From positions 1 through 64,000 of the forward strand of contig JADJCH010000027.1 in assembly GCA_016703325.1 (NCBI GenBank): a DNA stretch of 64,000 bases, in the 5' to 3' direction. This DNA is from Burkholderiales bacterium. GTDB taxonomy: Bacteria; Pseudomonadota; Gammaproteobacteria; Burkholderiales; Burkholderiaceae_C. Positions 1-9,600 of the stretch are shown here, piece by piece (position 1 is the first letter of the stretch; each line of letters opens with the position of its first letter). The notes below the pieces were generated by a model. It made no database searches. It was not told the origin of the DNA and worked only from the letters and a program-made list of their open reading frames with translations. The translations under genes were made by a program, and so were the position numbers.

Positions 1-128
1 ATCAGCGCGGGGCCAAAGGAGGGCCCACAGGGTGGCAGGACATCGTTTCGCGGCTGGTCACATGGGTTGCGTTGGCGTCACAGTGTGGCTTCAGAGGCCC
101 GCCAACCCAGGTGAGCCGAGGAGACAAC

Positions 129-1766
129 ATGGCCCCCGACCATGACCACGGACATTCACACGATCCGCTGCCGCCCCGCGGTGCTCGCGGTGACGCTGCA
201 GGTGCAACCCGTCCGCCGGCCACCGCCGGCCAGGACTGGTGGGGCGCCTGGGTGGACGCCTGGACGACCGGGCTCACCGCGCCGGTTGCGCTGACGGTGC
301 CCGCCCTGCTGGAGGCGCTGGGCCACTCTGCCCCGCCATCCAGCTCCGCGGACCGCCGTACCGCCGGCCTCTGGTCCGACCCGGTGCTGGCCTTGGGCAG
401 CTCGCTCGCCCTGAGTGAGCCGGCCACCGCGCGGCTGGCGCAGCAGCGTGCCGCAGAGCTGCTGGGTTGGGTGCAGCAGCACTCCCGCTTCTACCGGGTT
501 CATCACACGCCGGCGGGTGTGCAGCCGCGCTGGAGCGACCTGCCGGTGGTGGACAAGCGGCTGATGATGGTGCACTTCGACGACTGGGTGACCGACCCGC
601 GCCTGACGCTGGAGCGGGTGCGAGGCTTTGCCGCCGACCCGGAGAACCTGGGTGAGCTGCTGGACGGGCGTTACGCGGTGTGGAGCAGCTCCGGCACCAG
701 CGGGGAACCCGCGCTCTACCTGAAAGACCGCGCCAGCCTGAACCTGTACGAGCAGCTGCTGCAGACCCGCATGGACCGGCGCTGTGCCTCCGGGCGCTGG
801 TGGTGGCAGGCGGCGGCCGGCCGGCTCGGGCCCTGGGGTCTGCAACCGCGCTCGGCGCTGATCACCGCCATCGATGGGCCCTATGCCAGCATCTCCTTCT
901 GGATGCACCAGATGACTCAGCATCCCTGGCTGCGCAGCGGTTCCCGGGCGTTTTCCGTCACCTGGCCGGGCGAGCGGCTGCGCGAGGAGCTCAACGGCTG
1001 GCAGCCCTCCTTCATCGCCAGCTACCCCAGCATGCTCACCGAGCTGGCGCGCTGGCAGCGCGACGGTCGATTGAAGCTGGCGCCGCTGGCGCTGTGGTCC
1101 GGCGGGGAGCGGCTGGTGGCCAGCACCCGGCAGTGGATCGAGCAGGTGTTCCAGGCCCCGGTGGTGAACGACTACGGAGCCTCCGAGTGCCTGAGCATCG
1201 CCTTCGAATGCAGCGCGGGCCGCCTGCACCTGAACGACGACTGGGTGATCCTGGAGCCGATCGACCGCGCAGGGCAGCCTGTGCCGCCGGGTGTGCCCTC
1301 CCATTCGGTGCTGCTGACACACCTGGCCAACCGCATCCAGCCGCTGATCCGCTACGACCTCGGCGACAGCGTCACCTTCTTTGCCGAGCGCTGTGCCTGC
1401 GGCAACCCCCGCCCGTCCTTCCTGGTGGAGGGGCGCACCGACGACAGCCTCTGCCTGGACGACGGCCAGGGCCAGCGCGTGCACCTGGCGCCCATGGCGT
1501 TGACCACCGCGGTGGAGGACGGCGCCGACGTGCACCGTTTCCAGCTGCGCCAGACCACGCCGGACGGCATCGAGCTGCGGTTGGACCTGAGCCGCAGCGC
1601 CGAGCCCGAACGCACCCGGGGCGCAGCCGTCACAGCGTTGCGGCGTTACCTGGCCGCCGAGGGCCTGCCGCGGGCGCGCATCGACCTGTCGGACGAGCCT
1701 CCGCTGCTGGATGCCCGCAGCGGCAAGCTGCGCCAGGTGGTCTGCCTCTGCCCGGCCAGGGGTTGA
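129..1766 (+). CDS. PaaK-like adenylate-forming enzyme (phenylacetate-CoA ligase family)
   Basis: 545 aa. It belongs to the PaaK / coenzyme F390 synthetase branch of the adenylate-forming enzymes. The ATP/AMP-binding signature SSSGTSGEP lies near residue 195, followed by a VNDYGASE segment (acyl-adenylate binding) and an IRYDLGD segment typical of PaaK-type enzymes. The length is about 100 aa more than classical PaaK because of a poorly conserved N-terminal extension rich in His, Pro and Ala. I chose the ATG at 129 because an AGGAGA ribosome-binding site lies just upstream; an in-frame TTG at 72 has none. The substrate cannot be told from sequence: such stand-alone genes act on aryl or fatty acids or in capsule and secondary metabolism. 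It is followed by coaBC after an 80-bp gap, probably without functional linkage. Confidence 0.75.
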   Translation: MAPDHDHGHSHDPLPPRGARGDAAGATRPPATAGQDWWGAWVDAWTTGLTAPVALTVPALLEALGHSAPPSSSADRRTAGLWSDPVLALGSSLALSEPATARLAQQRAAELLGWVQQHSRFYRVHHTPAGVQPRWSDLPVVDKRLMMVHFDDWVTDPRLTLERVRGFAADPENLGELLDGRYAVWSSSGTSGEPALYLKDRASLNLYEQLLQTRMDRRCASGRWWWQAAAGRLGPWGLQPRSALITAIDGPYASISFWMHQMTQHPWLRSGSRAFSVTWPGERLREELNGWQPSFIASYPSMLTELARWQRDGRLKLAPLALWSGGERLVASTRQWIEQVFQAPVVNDYGASECLSIAFECSAGRLHLNDDWVILEPIDRAGQPVPPGVPSHSVLLTHLANRIQPLIRYDLGDSVTFFAERCACGNPRPSFLVEGRTDDSLCLDDGQGQRVHLAPMALTTAVEDGADVHRFQLRQTTPDGIELRLDLSRSAEPERTRGAAVTALRRYLAAEGLPRARIDLSDEPPLLDARSGKLRQVVCLCPARG

Positions 1767-1846
1767 CCGCGGCGAGCTGTGCAGGTGCAACGACCGGGTG
1801 AACACCGGGCAGGGCAGGGGCTGTCCGCCCGGTAGACTCCCGCCCC

Positions 1847-3103
1847 ATGACCGAACGACGTGATCTGGCCGGGCGCCGCCTGGTCCTGGGGCTGAGTGGG
1901 GGAATCGCCTGCTACAAGTCGGCCGAACTGCTGAGGCTGCTGGTGAAGGCCGGCGCCGAGGTGCATGTGGTGATGACCGAGGGCGCACAGCGCTTCATCA
2001 CCGCGGAGACGATGCAGGCCCTGTCCGGCCGGCCGGTGGCCACCGGGATCTGGGACGCAGCCGAGCCCAACGGCATGCCGCACATCAACCTGACCCGCGG
2101 TGCGGACGCGGTGCTGGTGGCGCCGGCCAGTGCGGACTTCATCGCCCGGCTGGCGCAGGGGCGGGCGGAGGACCTGCTCAGCCTGGTCTGCCTGGCCCGG
2201 CCGCTCGGCGTGGGTGAACACCCGGTGCCGCTGCTGCTGGCGCCGGCGATGAACCGCGAGATGTGGACCCACCCGGCCACCCAGCGCAACCTGGCGCAGG
2301 CGGCTGCCGATGGGGCGACGCTGCTGGGCGTGGCGCACGGTGACCAGGCCTGCGGCGAGGTCGGGGACGGGCGCATGCTGGAGGCCGAGGCCATCCTGGA
2401 GGAGCTCACCACCGCCCTGTCGCCCAAGCCGCTGGCTGGCCGGAAGATGCTGATCACCGCCGGCCCCACCTTCGAGGCCATCGACCCGGTGCGCGGCATC
2501 ACCAACCTCTCCAGCGGCAAGATGGGTTTTGCCATCGCCCGTGCGGCCCGCGAGGCCGGCGCCGAGGTGACGCTGGTGGCCGGCCCGGTGCACCTGGACA
2601 CGCCGCGCGGCGTGCGGCGCATCAACGTGCGCTCGGCCGCACAGATGCACGACGCGGTGCTGCCGCAGGCGCCTGCGCACGACCTCTTTGTCGCCACCGC
2701 CGCGGTGGCGGACTGGCGGCCAGCCAGCCTGTCGGCGCAGAAGATCAAGAAGGACGGCAAGAAGGTGGCGCCCACCTTCGAGCTGTCCGAGAACCCGGAC
2801 ATCCTGGCCGCGGTGGCGGCGCTGCCCGACCGGCCCTACTGCGTCGGCTTCGCAGCCGAAAGCGAGAAGCTGGAGCAGCACGCCCGCGAGAAGCTGCTGC
2901 GCAAGAAGCTGCCGTTGATCGTCGGCAACCTGGGGCCGGCCACCTTTGGTCAGGACGACAACGCGCTGCTGCTGGTGGATGCGCAAAGCACCCGGCCGCT
3001 GCCGGCCGACGGCCGTCCGGCCGACAAGCTGACGCTGGCGCGGGCGTTGATCGAAGAAGTCGCCCGGCGGCTGGATGGCTGGACCCGCAGCGCAGCGGCG
3101 TAA
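1847..3103 (+). CDS. coaBC: Bifunctional phosphopantothenoylcysteine decarboxylase / phosphopantothenate-cysteine ligase
   Basis: 418 aa, the usual length for CoaBC (Dfp). It makes 4'-phosphopantetheine in the cytoplasmic coenzyme A pathway: the C-terminal CoaB half joins cysteine to phosphopantothenate and the N-terminal CoaC half decarboxylates the product. The flavoprotein CoaC half starts with LGLSGGIACYKSAEL and contains the PAMNREMW motif and an ACGEVGDGRM substrate-recognition loop. The CoaB half begins around residue 195 (ITAGPTFEAIDPVR) and carries the ADWRP segment and the KIKK motif. It stands directly upstream of dut, the conserved coaBC-dut order of proteobacteria; here only the 5' part of dut remains downstream. 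Confidence 0.97.
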   Translation: MTERRDLAGRRLVLGLSGGIACYKSAELLRLLVKAGAEVHVVMTEGAQRFITAETMQALSGRPVATGIWDAAEPNGMPHINLTRGADAVLVAPASADFIARLAQGRAEDLLSLVCLARPLGVGEHPVPLLLAPAMNREMWTHPATQRNLAQAAADGATLLGVAHGDQACGEVGDGRMLEAEAILEELTTALSPKPLAGRKMLITAGPTFEAIDPVRGITNLSSGKMGFAIARAAREAGAEVTLVAGPVHLDTPRGVRRINVRSAAQMHDAVLPQAPAHDLFVATAAVADWRPASLSAQKIKKDGKKVAPTFELSENPDILAAVAALPDRPYCVGFAAESEKLEQHAREKLLRKKLPLIVGNLGPATFGQDDNALLLVDAQSTRPLPADGRPADKLTLARALIEEVARRLDGWTRSAAA

Positions 3104-3145
3104 CGTCCGCAGGAGACCGCGGGAGACCGCAGGAGCACACAGCAC

Positions 3146-3415
3146 ATGACCCGCGCCCGGATCGACCTGAAGATCCTTGACGAACGCATGCGCGAGCAGC
3201 TGCCCGCCTATGCCACGCCCGGCTCGGCCGGCCTGGACCTGCGCGCCTGCCTGGAGGCGCCGCTGGCGCTGGGACCCGGGCAATCGGCGCTGCTGCCGAC
3301 CGGGCTGTCGATCCACATCGCCGATCCCGGCCTGGCGGCGGTGATCCTGCCGCGATCCGGCCTGGGTCACAAACACGGCATCGTGCTGGGCAACCTGGTC
3401 GTTATGCGGCATTAA
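3146..3415 (+). pseudogene. dut: dut, 5' fragment (dUTPase interrupted by genomic island)
   Basis: This ORF encodes the first 85 or so residues of a trimeric dUTPase and then runs a few foreign codons to a stop. Motif 1 (AGLDLRA) and motif 2 (PRSGLGHKHG) are present, while motifs 3, 4 and 5 are missing. Those motifs occur in frame at 26053-26258, so the native gene was split by insertion at the TGGTCG sequence at 3396-3401. The ATG at 3146 has an AGGAG ribosome-binding site 10 bases upstream and follows coaBC closely. The fragment cannot make active enzyme, because the active sites of the trimer need motifs 3 and 5. Confidence 0.95.
3396..3401. repeat. Left attachment core (attL), TGGTCG
   Basis: This is the left copy of the 6-bp sequence shared by both island junctions. 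It falls within the dut codons for Leu-Val that follow motif 2. The second copy is at 26053-26058. The true crossover region could be a part of these six bases. Confidence 0.75.
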
Positions 3416-3430
3416 GCAGACGGTCTCATT
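3402..3430. repeat. Left terminal inverted repeat of the island
   Basis: TTATGCG (3402-3408) abuts the core sequence, and GTCTCA (3423-3428) follows 14 bases later. The right end has the same elements in inverted order: TGAGAC at 26030-26035 and CGCATAA at 26046-26052. The match is imperfect between the two boxes. These are likely recombinase arm sites. Confidence 0.6.
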
Positions 3431-3933
3431 CGTCTCTGTCTGGCCCTCTTCTGAGGGTCTTTTTTTTTCCTTGGTCTTTGAAGGTGAACGCAGTCTGCGC
3501 TCGGTCGGCAAAGCCGACTGAGTCAGAAGCACAAGGGAGCGAAGCGACCGCGTCAGTGGCGACAAGTTCACTTCGTTCAGGTCGTAGTCGCTTTTACGGC
3601 GGTGTGCTGCGTGCAGCGTTTGGTATCCGCGCAAAATGAATTATGTCTGCGTGTTGTTGGTATACACGCAGGCCGAAGATTGTTGCGCCGTTCACGTCGC
3701 GAAACTTCTTGCCGGATTCGAAGCAAGTCAATTATTTGACCGGCAGTTGAAGCGAAAGTGTCGCACAAGATTTCAGCGGTGAAACCGGATGTGCTCATGG
3801 CGCGCGGCAGTCATTGCGCACATGTTGTGTGCCAAGTTGGTGAGGAAGCGATTGGCCGCTATTGCACAGGCTCTGATGCAGTGGATTCTATAGCTTGAGA
3901 TAAAAGATGCGCTGTGGGCTCAAAAGCTCGGCG
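3416..3933. other. Left end of island, mostly noncoding
   Basis: About 520 bases lie between the end of the dut fragment and the XRE regulator. The stretch holds a terminator (3442-3468), a short hairpin GTCGGC-AAA-GCCGAC at 3504-3518 and otherwise no convincing gene. A 73-codon minus-strand reading frame (3577-3798) is possible, but I could not support it by motif or ribosome-binding site. Confidence 0.5.
3442..3468 (+). terminator. Rho-independent terminator just inside the left end
   Basis: A 7-bp stem (GGCCCTC with GAGGGTC, one G-U pair) closes a TTCT loop and is followed by TC-type bases into a run of T residues at 3460-3468. It reads in the plus direction and would stop transcription entering from coaBC-dut into the island. 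Confidence 0.75.
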
Positions 3934-4191
3934 CTATTTCTGATTTAATGCCAATACTTCCATTTCCAGTTGCCGGGCAAAGTCTAGAAATGAAATTCCC
4001 ACAGCGTCACACCAAGCCATCAACTCTATAATATCTAGTCGCCTCTGCCCTGACTCGCACTTACTTACAAAGGACTGGGGCTCTTTGAACTTCTCGGCAA
4101 GGGCCCATTGAGTTACTTGCCTGTCTTCCCGAACTCCTTTTAGGAGTTTCTGAAAGACGGCGTAGCGCTCGCTGTATATTGACTTATCCAT
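3934..4191 (-). CDS. XRE-family helix-turn-helix regulator
   Basis: 85 aa from the ATG at 4191; a longer in-frame start at 4224 exists. An XRE-type helix-turn-helix covers about residues 15-70 (segments TQWALAEKF, SFVSKCESGQRRLD and a C-terminal dimer helix). These are small DNA-binding repressors, often autoregulatory, that control mobile-element or restriction genes. The start codon overlaps a perfect 10-bp inverted repeat (4191-4214) that is a candidate operator. It is transcribed away from the next plus-strand gene, so it may control a divergent promoter between 4215 and 4348. Function beyond DNA binding is not known. Confidence 0.8.
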   Translation of the reverse strand: MDKSIYSERYAVFQKLLKGVREDRQVTQWALAEKFKEPQSFVSKCESGQRRLDIIELMAWCDAVGISFLDFARQLEMEVLALNQK

Positions 4192-4214
4192 TGGTGTTTT
4201 CCAGAAAACACCAA
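4191..4214. promoter_or_regulatory. Perfect palindrome at the start of the XRE regulator gene
   Basis: TTGGTGTTTT and AAAACACCAA are perfect 10-base arms around CCAG. The left arm overlaps the start codon of the minus-strand regulator. It could be the regulator's operator, or an mRNA hairpin hiding the ribosome-binding site. No -10/-35 pair was assigned with confidence. Confidence 0.55.
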
Positions 4215-4348
4215 CATGTTGCATGCTATGTTAGGATATGCCAAAATCGGATATTTGGACTTCCAAGGGTGCGGCTTGCCATGGGGTGCGCCCCCGCGAG
4301 AGGTTCTGACTCGGAGCAGCTTCCTTGGTCTCATCAAAGGTGCCACTT

Positions 4349-4825
4349 ATGAAAGCGATGCGGAAGTCCCTTGAGTTCATGATGAGGCACAGCTCGGTGC
4401 CGACCAGTTCGGCGAGTTCTGCTTGTCATTCCACGCGACCTGTCGACGCAGAATCATTGCCGGACCCGGAGAAACTAGAGGGCTTGGCATTGTTTTACCA
4501 TTTGTTCAAGGAGGATGGCGATGAGATGGTGGGGAATCCAGGCAGCGTGTTTGCGGCGTTCAATCGAGAGGAGGGGAAGCTCATCGTTTTTTCCGAGAAC
4601 GGGGACGATGTGGGAGATTTTCAGCATCGTACGCATGGCGTTCTCGTCGCGCTTGACTATGCGAGAAAGAATAATGCAGCCTTTTCGGTTGTTGGCGCAC
4701 AGGTGTGCTGCGTAATGGGCCAGGTGTCGGCAATGGGTGCCTCTTATGGGGAGGCTGCCGTGCGCGCCTTGATTAAGTATATGAGGCTGGAGCGAGATGC
4801 AGAGCGGGAGCAGAGTCTCCAGTAG
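4349..4825 (+). CDS. Hypothetical protein
   Basis: 158 aa, not recognised. I chose the ATG at 4349, which has AAAGG 8 bases upstream; an in-frame TTG at 4325 does not. The first 45 residues are rich in Ser, Ala and Met and look unstructured. The rest (from about PDPEKLEGLAL) appears to be a compact alpha/beta domain containing FAAFNREEGKLIVFSENGDD and a Gly/Ala-rich C-terminal helix. No catalytic motif is evident. It lies among island cargo between the XRE regulator and another unknown protein. Base composition is lower in G+C than the chromosome. Confidence 0.6.
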   Translation: MKAMRKSLEFMMRHSSVPTSSASSACHSTRPVDAESLPDPEKLEGLALFYHLFKEDGDEMVGNPGSVFAAFNREEGKLIVFSENGDDVGDFQHRTHGVLVALDYARKNNAAFSVVGAQVCCVMGQVSAMGASYGEAAVRALIKYMRLERDAEREQSLQ

Positions 4826-4930
4826 GTGGTGAGCCTTTTCCAGCCTTGAGTTTCGGGGTTCTTACGCCTATTCGCCGACGAGCGATGGAGTATTTCCTCA
4901 CTTTTTCGGTCTTCAATCGAGGCCCTTCTC

Positions 4931-5677
4931 ATGTCCATCAGGTCTGACGCAGCTCGCCCCATTTTGGAGGGAGAACAAATATCGACGACGGCGCATGACC
5001 TCGAATCTGAGCCACCAGCTGACTTCGACAGTCTTGGAGTTCAAGACTACCAGTCCCTATTGCTGCACTGCGCCGCCGTGAAGCTGCTTCAACAAGAGCC
5101 TGCGCTCGCTGACCGCGCGTTGGCGACTCTGACTAGCTTCCGGAAGTCCACCGACCCGCGGAGCCACGCGCTGTTGGACGAGTGGCAGGACATCCTCACC
5201 CGCAGGGACTGGCTTCGCGCGGTCGCGCGCGATGCGCAGACCATTCAGCTTCGTCAGGCCTCGCCATTGCCTTCCGTCTTGCCGCCCGATGTGAGGGAGG
5301 CGGTTCTGGTGACGGTTCGGACACTGAGGCATGAACGCTGGCAGGCGGAGAACAAGGACGCCCTAGAAAGCTCAAACCAGTACGTGCAAGCGCAAGGCTT
5401 GCCGATTCGGCCTGCCGTACCGCCAAAGGGGCCCGTTGAGGCGCAGCTGCTCGCTGACGTGGAGGCCGTGCTTCGAGATGGCGAGACCGTCCTTGAGTTC
5501 ATCGAATCGGCCGTCCAAGATGCCATAGCGATGCGTCGCTGCCTGGAAGACTTCCGTGTCCGCGGAGAAGCCGCCTGGCAGGAGTACCAGCGGACTGGTG
5601 TCAGCCGCGCCGTCGACGATGTTCTGGCCGAGTTGCGCGCCATGACCGAGCGTCGAGGAAATCCCCTCGGACGGTGA
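4931..5677 (+). CDS. Hypothetical alpha-helical protein
   Basis: 248 aa, predicted mostly helical, with no signal peptide or membrane segment. The middle part has LLDEWQDILTRRDW and LRQASPLPSVLPPDVR, a pattern I associate with small regulatory or antitoxin-like proteins coded next to toxins, but I cannot name the family. The C-terminal half contains acidic helices and VRGEAAWQEYQRTG. GAGG lies about 10 bases before the ATG. It converges on the TIR gene (gap 152 bases). A role in an abortive-infection or toxin pair is speculation. Confidence 0.65.
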   Translation: MSIRSDAARPILEGEQISTTAHDLESEPPADFDSLGVQDYQSLLLHCAAVKLLQQEPALADRALATLTSFRKSTDPRSHALLDEWQDILTRRDWLRAVARDAQTIQLRQASPLPSVLPPDVREAVLVTVRTLRHERWQAENKDALESSNQYVQAQGLPIRPAVPPKGPVEAQLLADVEAVLRDGETVLEFIESAVQDAIAMRRCLEDFRVRGEAAWQEYQRTGVSRAVDDVLAELRAMTERRGNPLGR

Positions 5678-5829
5678 CACGTTCCAGGGGTACACCGGCT
5701 CTCACCAACAGCTTTCCTATGGGGCCGGCGAAGCCGTCTTCTTGAAGCCCGCTGGCTGTCCAGCGTGCTGTCGAACAGCGGCTGAAGCGCCGTGAGCGTC
5801 ACAGCTCCATGACCTCAACGACGATTGCG

Positions 5830-6564
5830 CTAGACCTCGATGGCGACCAGCTCGGCGATTTTTGCTGCGACCGCCGCCATTGAATCTTCCGCAGTGTCAA
5901 GGCCGCTTCGGGAGGCGAGCAAAGGGCTGACGTTGCGGAGAGCTTCATACGTCGTGTTGTGAACGACGGGAACGAGCTGATTGCCCGCCAGGAGCGCCGA
6001 AAGCTCTTTGTCTGCGACGCTCTCCTTCGGAAGGCGGGCCAGCAGCGCAGGGGTCACCAGCACAAGCCCGATTCGAGAGTTCGCCAAGCCCTTGTCGATG
6101 GCGCGCATCATCGGCACGCCAAGGCCAAGGTCCTTCTCGCTGAACCAGACCTTGACACCAGCAGCCACGAGCAACTCGTGCAGCTCTTTCGCCGGCCCCT
6201 GTCGGTCGTCCCACGCGTGGCACAGGAAGACGTCGCGAAGGTCGGGTTGCGCCGCTGCGCGCGTCTCAACGGTCTGGCGTATTGGGGTGAGTGACTGCAC
6301 TTGGGCCGACGTGTACGACACGGAAGAACCCGCTCTCGACCAGCGTGGCCTTGAACTGCCGCTGGACCTGCTGCTACCACCGCCGCCACCGCTGCTGCTG
6401 TAGCCACCCCCGCTGCTCCCCGATGAGGAGTAGGAGGGGCGGTAGCCTCCTCCGTATCCGCCATAGCCGCCATAGCCATAGCTGCTGCGATAACGGCATG
6501 CAGGGCAGGCCGCTGCTGCGGCCGAGGAGCTATGTCCACGTACTGGTGCTGTGCATTGAGCCAT
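5830..6564 (-). CDS. TIR-domain protein with Gly/Ser/Tyr-rich linker
   Basis: 244 aa. The N-terminus has C4, H11, C20 and C23, suggesting a small zinc site. Residues about 25-85 are a low-complexity Gly/Ser/Tyr linker. A TIR domain follows from about 105 to the end: DVFLCHAWDDR (strand A and box 1), VKVWFSEKDLGLG (BB-loop region) and KELSALL, whose Glu is the probable catalytic residue of NADase-type TIR domains. Bacterial TIR proteins are often NAD-consuming effectors of phage defence or signalling adaptors. This architecture is a known recurring one. It is encoded next to the helicase gene on the same strand, 80 bases downstream of it, so it may be the last gene of the defence block. Confidence 0.85.
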   Translation of the reverse strand: MAQCTAPVRGHSSSAAAAACPACRYRSSYGYGGYGGYGGGYRPSYSSSGSSGGGYSSSGGGGGSSRSSGSSRPRWSRAGSSVSYTSAQVQSLTPIRQTVETRAAAQPDLRDVFLCHAWDDRQGPAKELHELLVAAGVKVWFSEKDLGLGVPMMRAIDKGLANSRIGLVLVTPALLARLPKESVADKELSALLAGNQLVPVVHNTTYEALRNVSPLLASRSGLDTAEDSMAAVAAKIAELVAIEV

Positions 6565-6644
6565 GTTGCTGATGATGTTGGTTGCAGAGGTCAGTCAGAC
6601 CGACGAACATTTCGCGTAGATGCTTGGACGCCGGGGCAGGGCGC

Positions 6645-9600
6645 CTACTGCGCACGGTTGAGCAAGTCCGCCAGCGTTGGTACGGGCGGTTCGAGCAAGA
6701 ACTGGCTTGCGGCCGGCGGTGGGAACGCCGGGCTGCCCGGTGTCCAGAACTCGACAGAATCGGAATGCTCTTCGTAGAAGTCGGCATCGGTCGTGACTGC
6801 GATTTGCGATGCCCCCGGCTGAATCCAAACCGTCTCCTTCGGGGACAACCTCTTGGTCTCGTACCCGGGCGGCAGCAGCTTGGGGCGGTCCAGCAGGCGG
6901 TCGAGGTCTTGCAGGCCATACGGTGCCGGTGTCCGCTCCTGAAGGTCGAAGGCCCCTTCGATGGCGTCGTCGATGTCGAACGAGTCCGGCGGAGGTTCCG
7001 TGGCCTGTTGCTGAAGGTGAGCGACGAGGTTGGCCCGTGCCTGCTGGCGGTTGTCGGGTGAGGCCAGTGCCGCAGCAGCGATTTGCTGCGGCATCGACGA
7101 CAGAATTGGCTGCAACCTGCCGACCACGGCCGTGAACAGTCCGATGCGGGTCCGAAGCGCCCGGTAGACATCCGTCTCCACCGTGTCTTCGTACATCAGG
7201 TTCACGATGGTGATGCGTTCGAATCGCGCGCCCAAGCGGTCCAGGCGCCCAATCCGTTGCTCGATTTTCATCGGGTTCCACGGGGCATCGAAGTTGACCA
7301 GCGCGCCGCAGAACTGAAAGTTCAGCCCTTCGGCCGCGGCATCGGTGCACACCAGCACCTGGGCATCGCCGCGCCGAAAACGACGCTTGGTCTCTTCGCG
7401 CGTCAAGTTCTTCCAACTGCCATCGGGCTGCAGCCATTCGCCGCCACGGCCGGAGTAGCAGAGGATGGAGAAGCCTTCGCGCTTGAGGTACCCGCGCAGG
7501 TAGTCCAGCGTGTCCGTGTACTGGGTGAACACGATGGCTTGGGGGTACGCGGGCAACAGCGAGTTGTCCATGGCGTGGAAGCTGCCAGCCTGCAGTGCCT
7601 TCAAGACCTCGGCCAGCCTGACGGCCTTGCTGTCTACGGGCAGGCGTTTGACGAGCTGCAGCAGCCGCTCGATGTCACCACCTTCTTCCTGGTTCAACGC
7701 CACCAGCTTCTGCGCCGACACGGCGTCATCGTCAGCCTGGTCTCCGCTGTCGTCCTCATCGTCTTCGGCGTCTTCCGCCGTGCGCAGCTGGTCGAATGGC
7801 AGGCTGGCCTGTCCGTTGACGAAGTTCAGGCGTTCTTCCAGTGTCTGGCGCAGTGCGTAGACGCTGGACGCCAGGCGCTTGCGGTAGGTCGTCATCACGA
7901 AGCCCACGGCGCTGCGTTTGTCCTGCGCGGCGTTGTTGTAGGTCGATGAGATGTAGTCCTCCAGGGCGCTGTACACCTCTTCCTCGACCGGCGACATGTC
8001 GAGGAACTCATCGACAACCATCCGGGTGGCAATGGGTGAGTCAATCATGCCGCGGCGGTGGTACTCGCGGAGCAGGTCGCGGGTGTGCCGGGAGATGAGC
8101 CCAGCCACTGGCGTGTGCGCCCGCATGATGGCCACCGCACTGCGTCGTTCATCAGCACTGAGCTGCCGGCGCGGCGTGGCCGCCACGTCGCGCAAGGCCC
8201 TAAGCACCTTCTTCGCTTTGAGCGAACTCTTGCCGACCGTGCGCCGTTCCGCGACGTCCTGTGGCACCGCACCAAACGCCGCCTCGGCCGCACGGAACAG
8301 CACAGCCAGAAACTCCAGGTCCTCATGCGATGGGTTCGGGTTGCCGGATTTCCTGAAGAACTCAAGGAACGCGCTACGCGACCATTCAGTCGGCATCGCC
8401 AACAGCGACAGCAGGTCCCAGACCTCCACGGGATGGACCTGCATGGGCGTCGCGGAGAGCAGCAGTAGCCCCTTGGTGCGCTGGTTCAGTTGCTGCATCA
8501 GCCGCAGCAACAGGTTGGGCGGGCCCTCCTTGGTGGCCCCAGGGCTGCGGCGCCGTGCGTGGTGCGCCTCGTCCAGCACGACCAGGTCCCAAGGCTCGGC
8601 GGCTTCCAGCAGCTCGCGCTGTCGCTCGCTGCGCCGCATCAGGTGGCTGGATGCGATGACAAAGGGCTCGCGGTGCCAGTCGTCGCGTGACACCTCGCGC
8701 TCGCTGTGGCCCTTCATCAGCGGCGACGGGTACCACTTCAACGACTTGCCGTCGTAGATGGGCCAGTTCAGATTGAACTTCTCTCGCAGCTCAATCTGCC
8801 ACTGCGTCATCACTGCCTTGGGTGCCAGCACAAGGATGCGCTTGGCGCGGCCTGACAACCATGCGTAGCGCAGCACCATGCCCGCCTCGATGGTCTTGCC
8901 CAGGCCCACCTCGTCGGCGATGAGCAGCCGTGGTGGCCAGTGGCCCAGCATGCGTTGAAAAGCCCGAACCTGATGCGGCCAAGGCGTGATGGCACTGGTC
9001 GCCTCGGCAATCCGCTCGCCGCCGGGCTCCTGTGGTGCTTGCCAGACGACGCTCCAGAGCTGCTTGCGTGTTTCGTCGGCGCCTGCTGTCGGCTTGACGG
9101 GCACAGGTGGGGTGTCGCCACCTGCGGGCGTCTCGGGCGGCGTGTCGGCGCGGGCGCGCTTCAAGCGCTCGGGCTCATGACCATCTGCCGGGATAAAGCG
9201 CAGCAGGTCCTCGCGAACTGCTGACGGCACGTCCAGCACCTTGGCGCGCTTTGACTTGTCAGCCCACAGCTGGGCGAAGGTTCGCTCCTCGGCGTCAACG
9301 TGCTTGGCGCCACCGTCCCAGTCGCAGAAGACGTGGAACGATTCCCAGTTGTTCAGCCAGCCGTTCGCGGTTTCGTTGATGCTGCCGGCAAACGCAATGC
9401 GGTTGCCGGTCTTGTCCTCGATGGTGCCGCCCTTCTCGTGGAAGATGGCGTCGGACTGAATGGGGTTGCGGTTCTGGTCACAAGGCACTGCGACCTTGAT
9501 TTCGAGGTAACCCCTGGCGACCATCCAGGCAAGCAGTTCCAGGGCTTCCTGCTCGCCTCTGCTGCTGCTTGCGAGCGGCATCGACAGCAGGCGCGCAGCG

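Noticed and set aside
156..1988. Long minus-strand open frame opposite the PaaK-like gene
   Set aside because: High-GC shadow of the real plus-strand gene; Arg/Pro/Ala-rich with no motifs.
3577..3798. 73-codon minus-strand frame in the left island end
   Set aside because: No start signal, homology or motif could be recognised; composition is not clearly coding.
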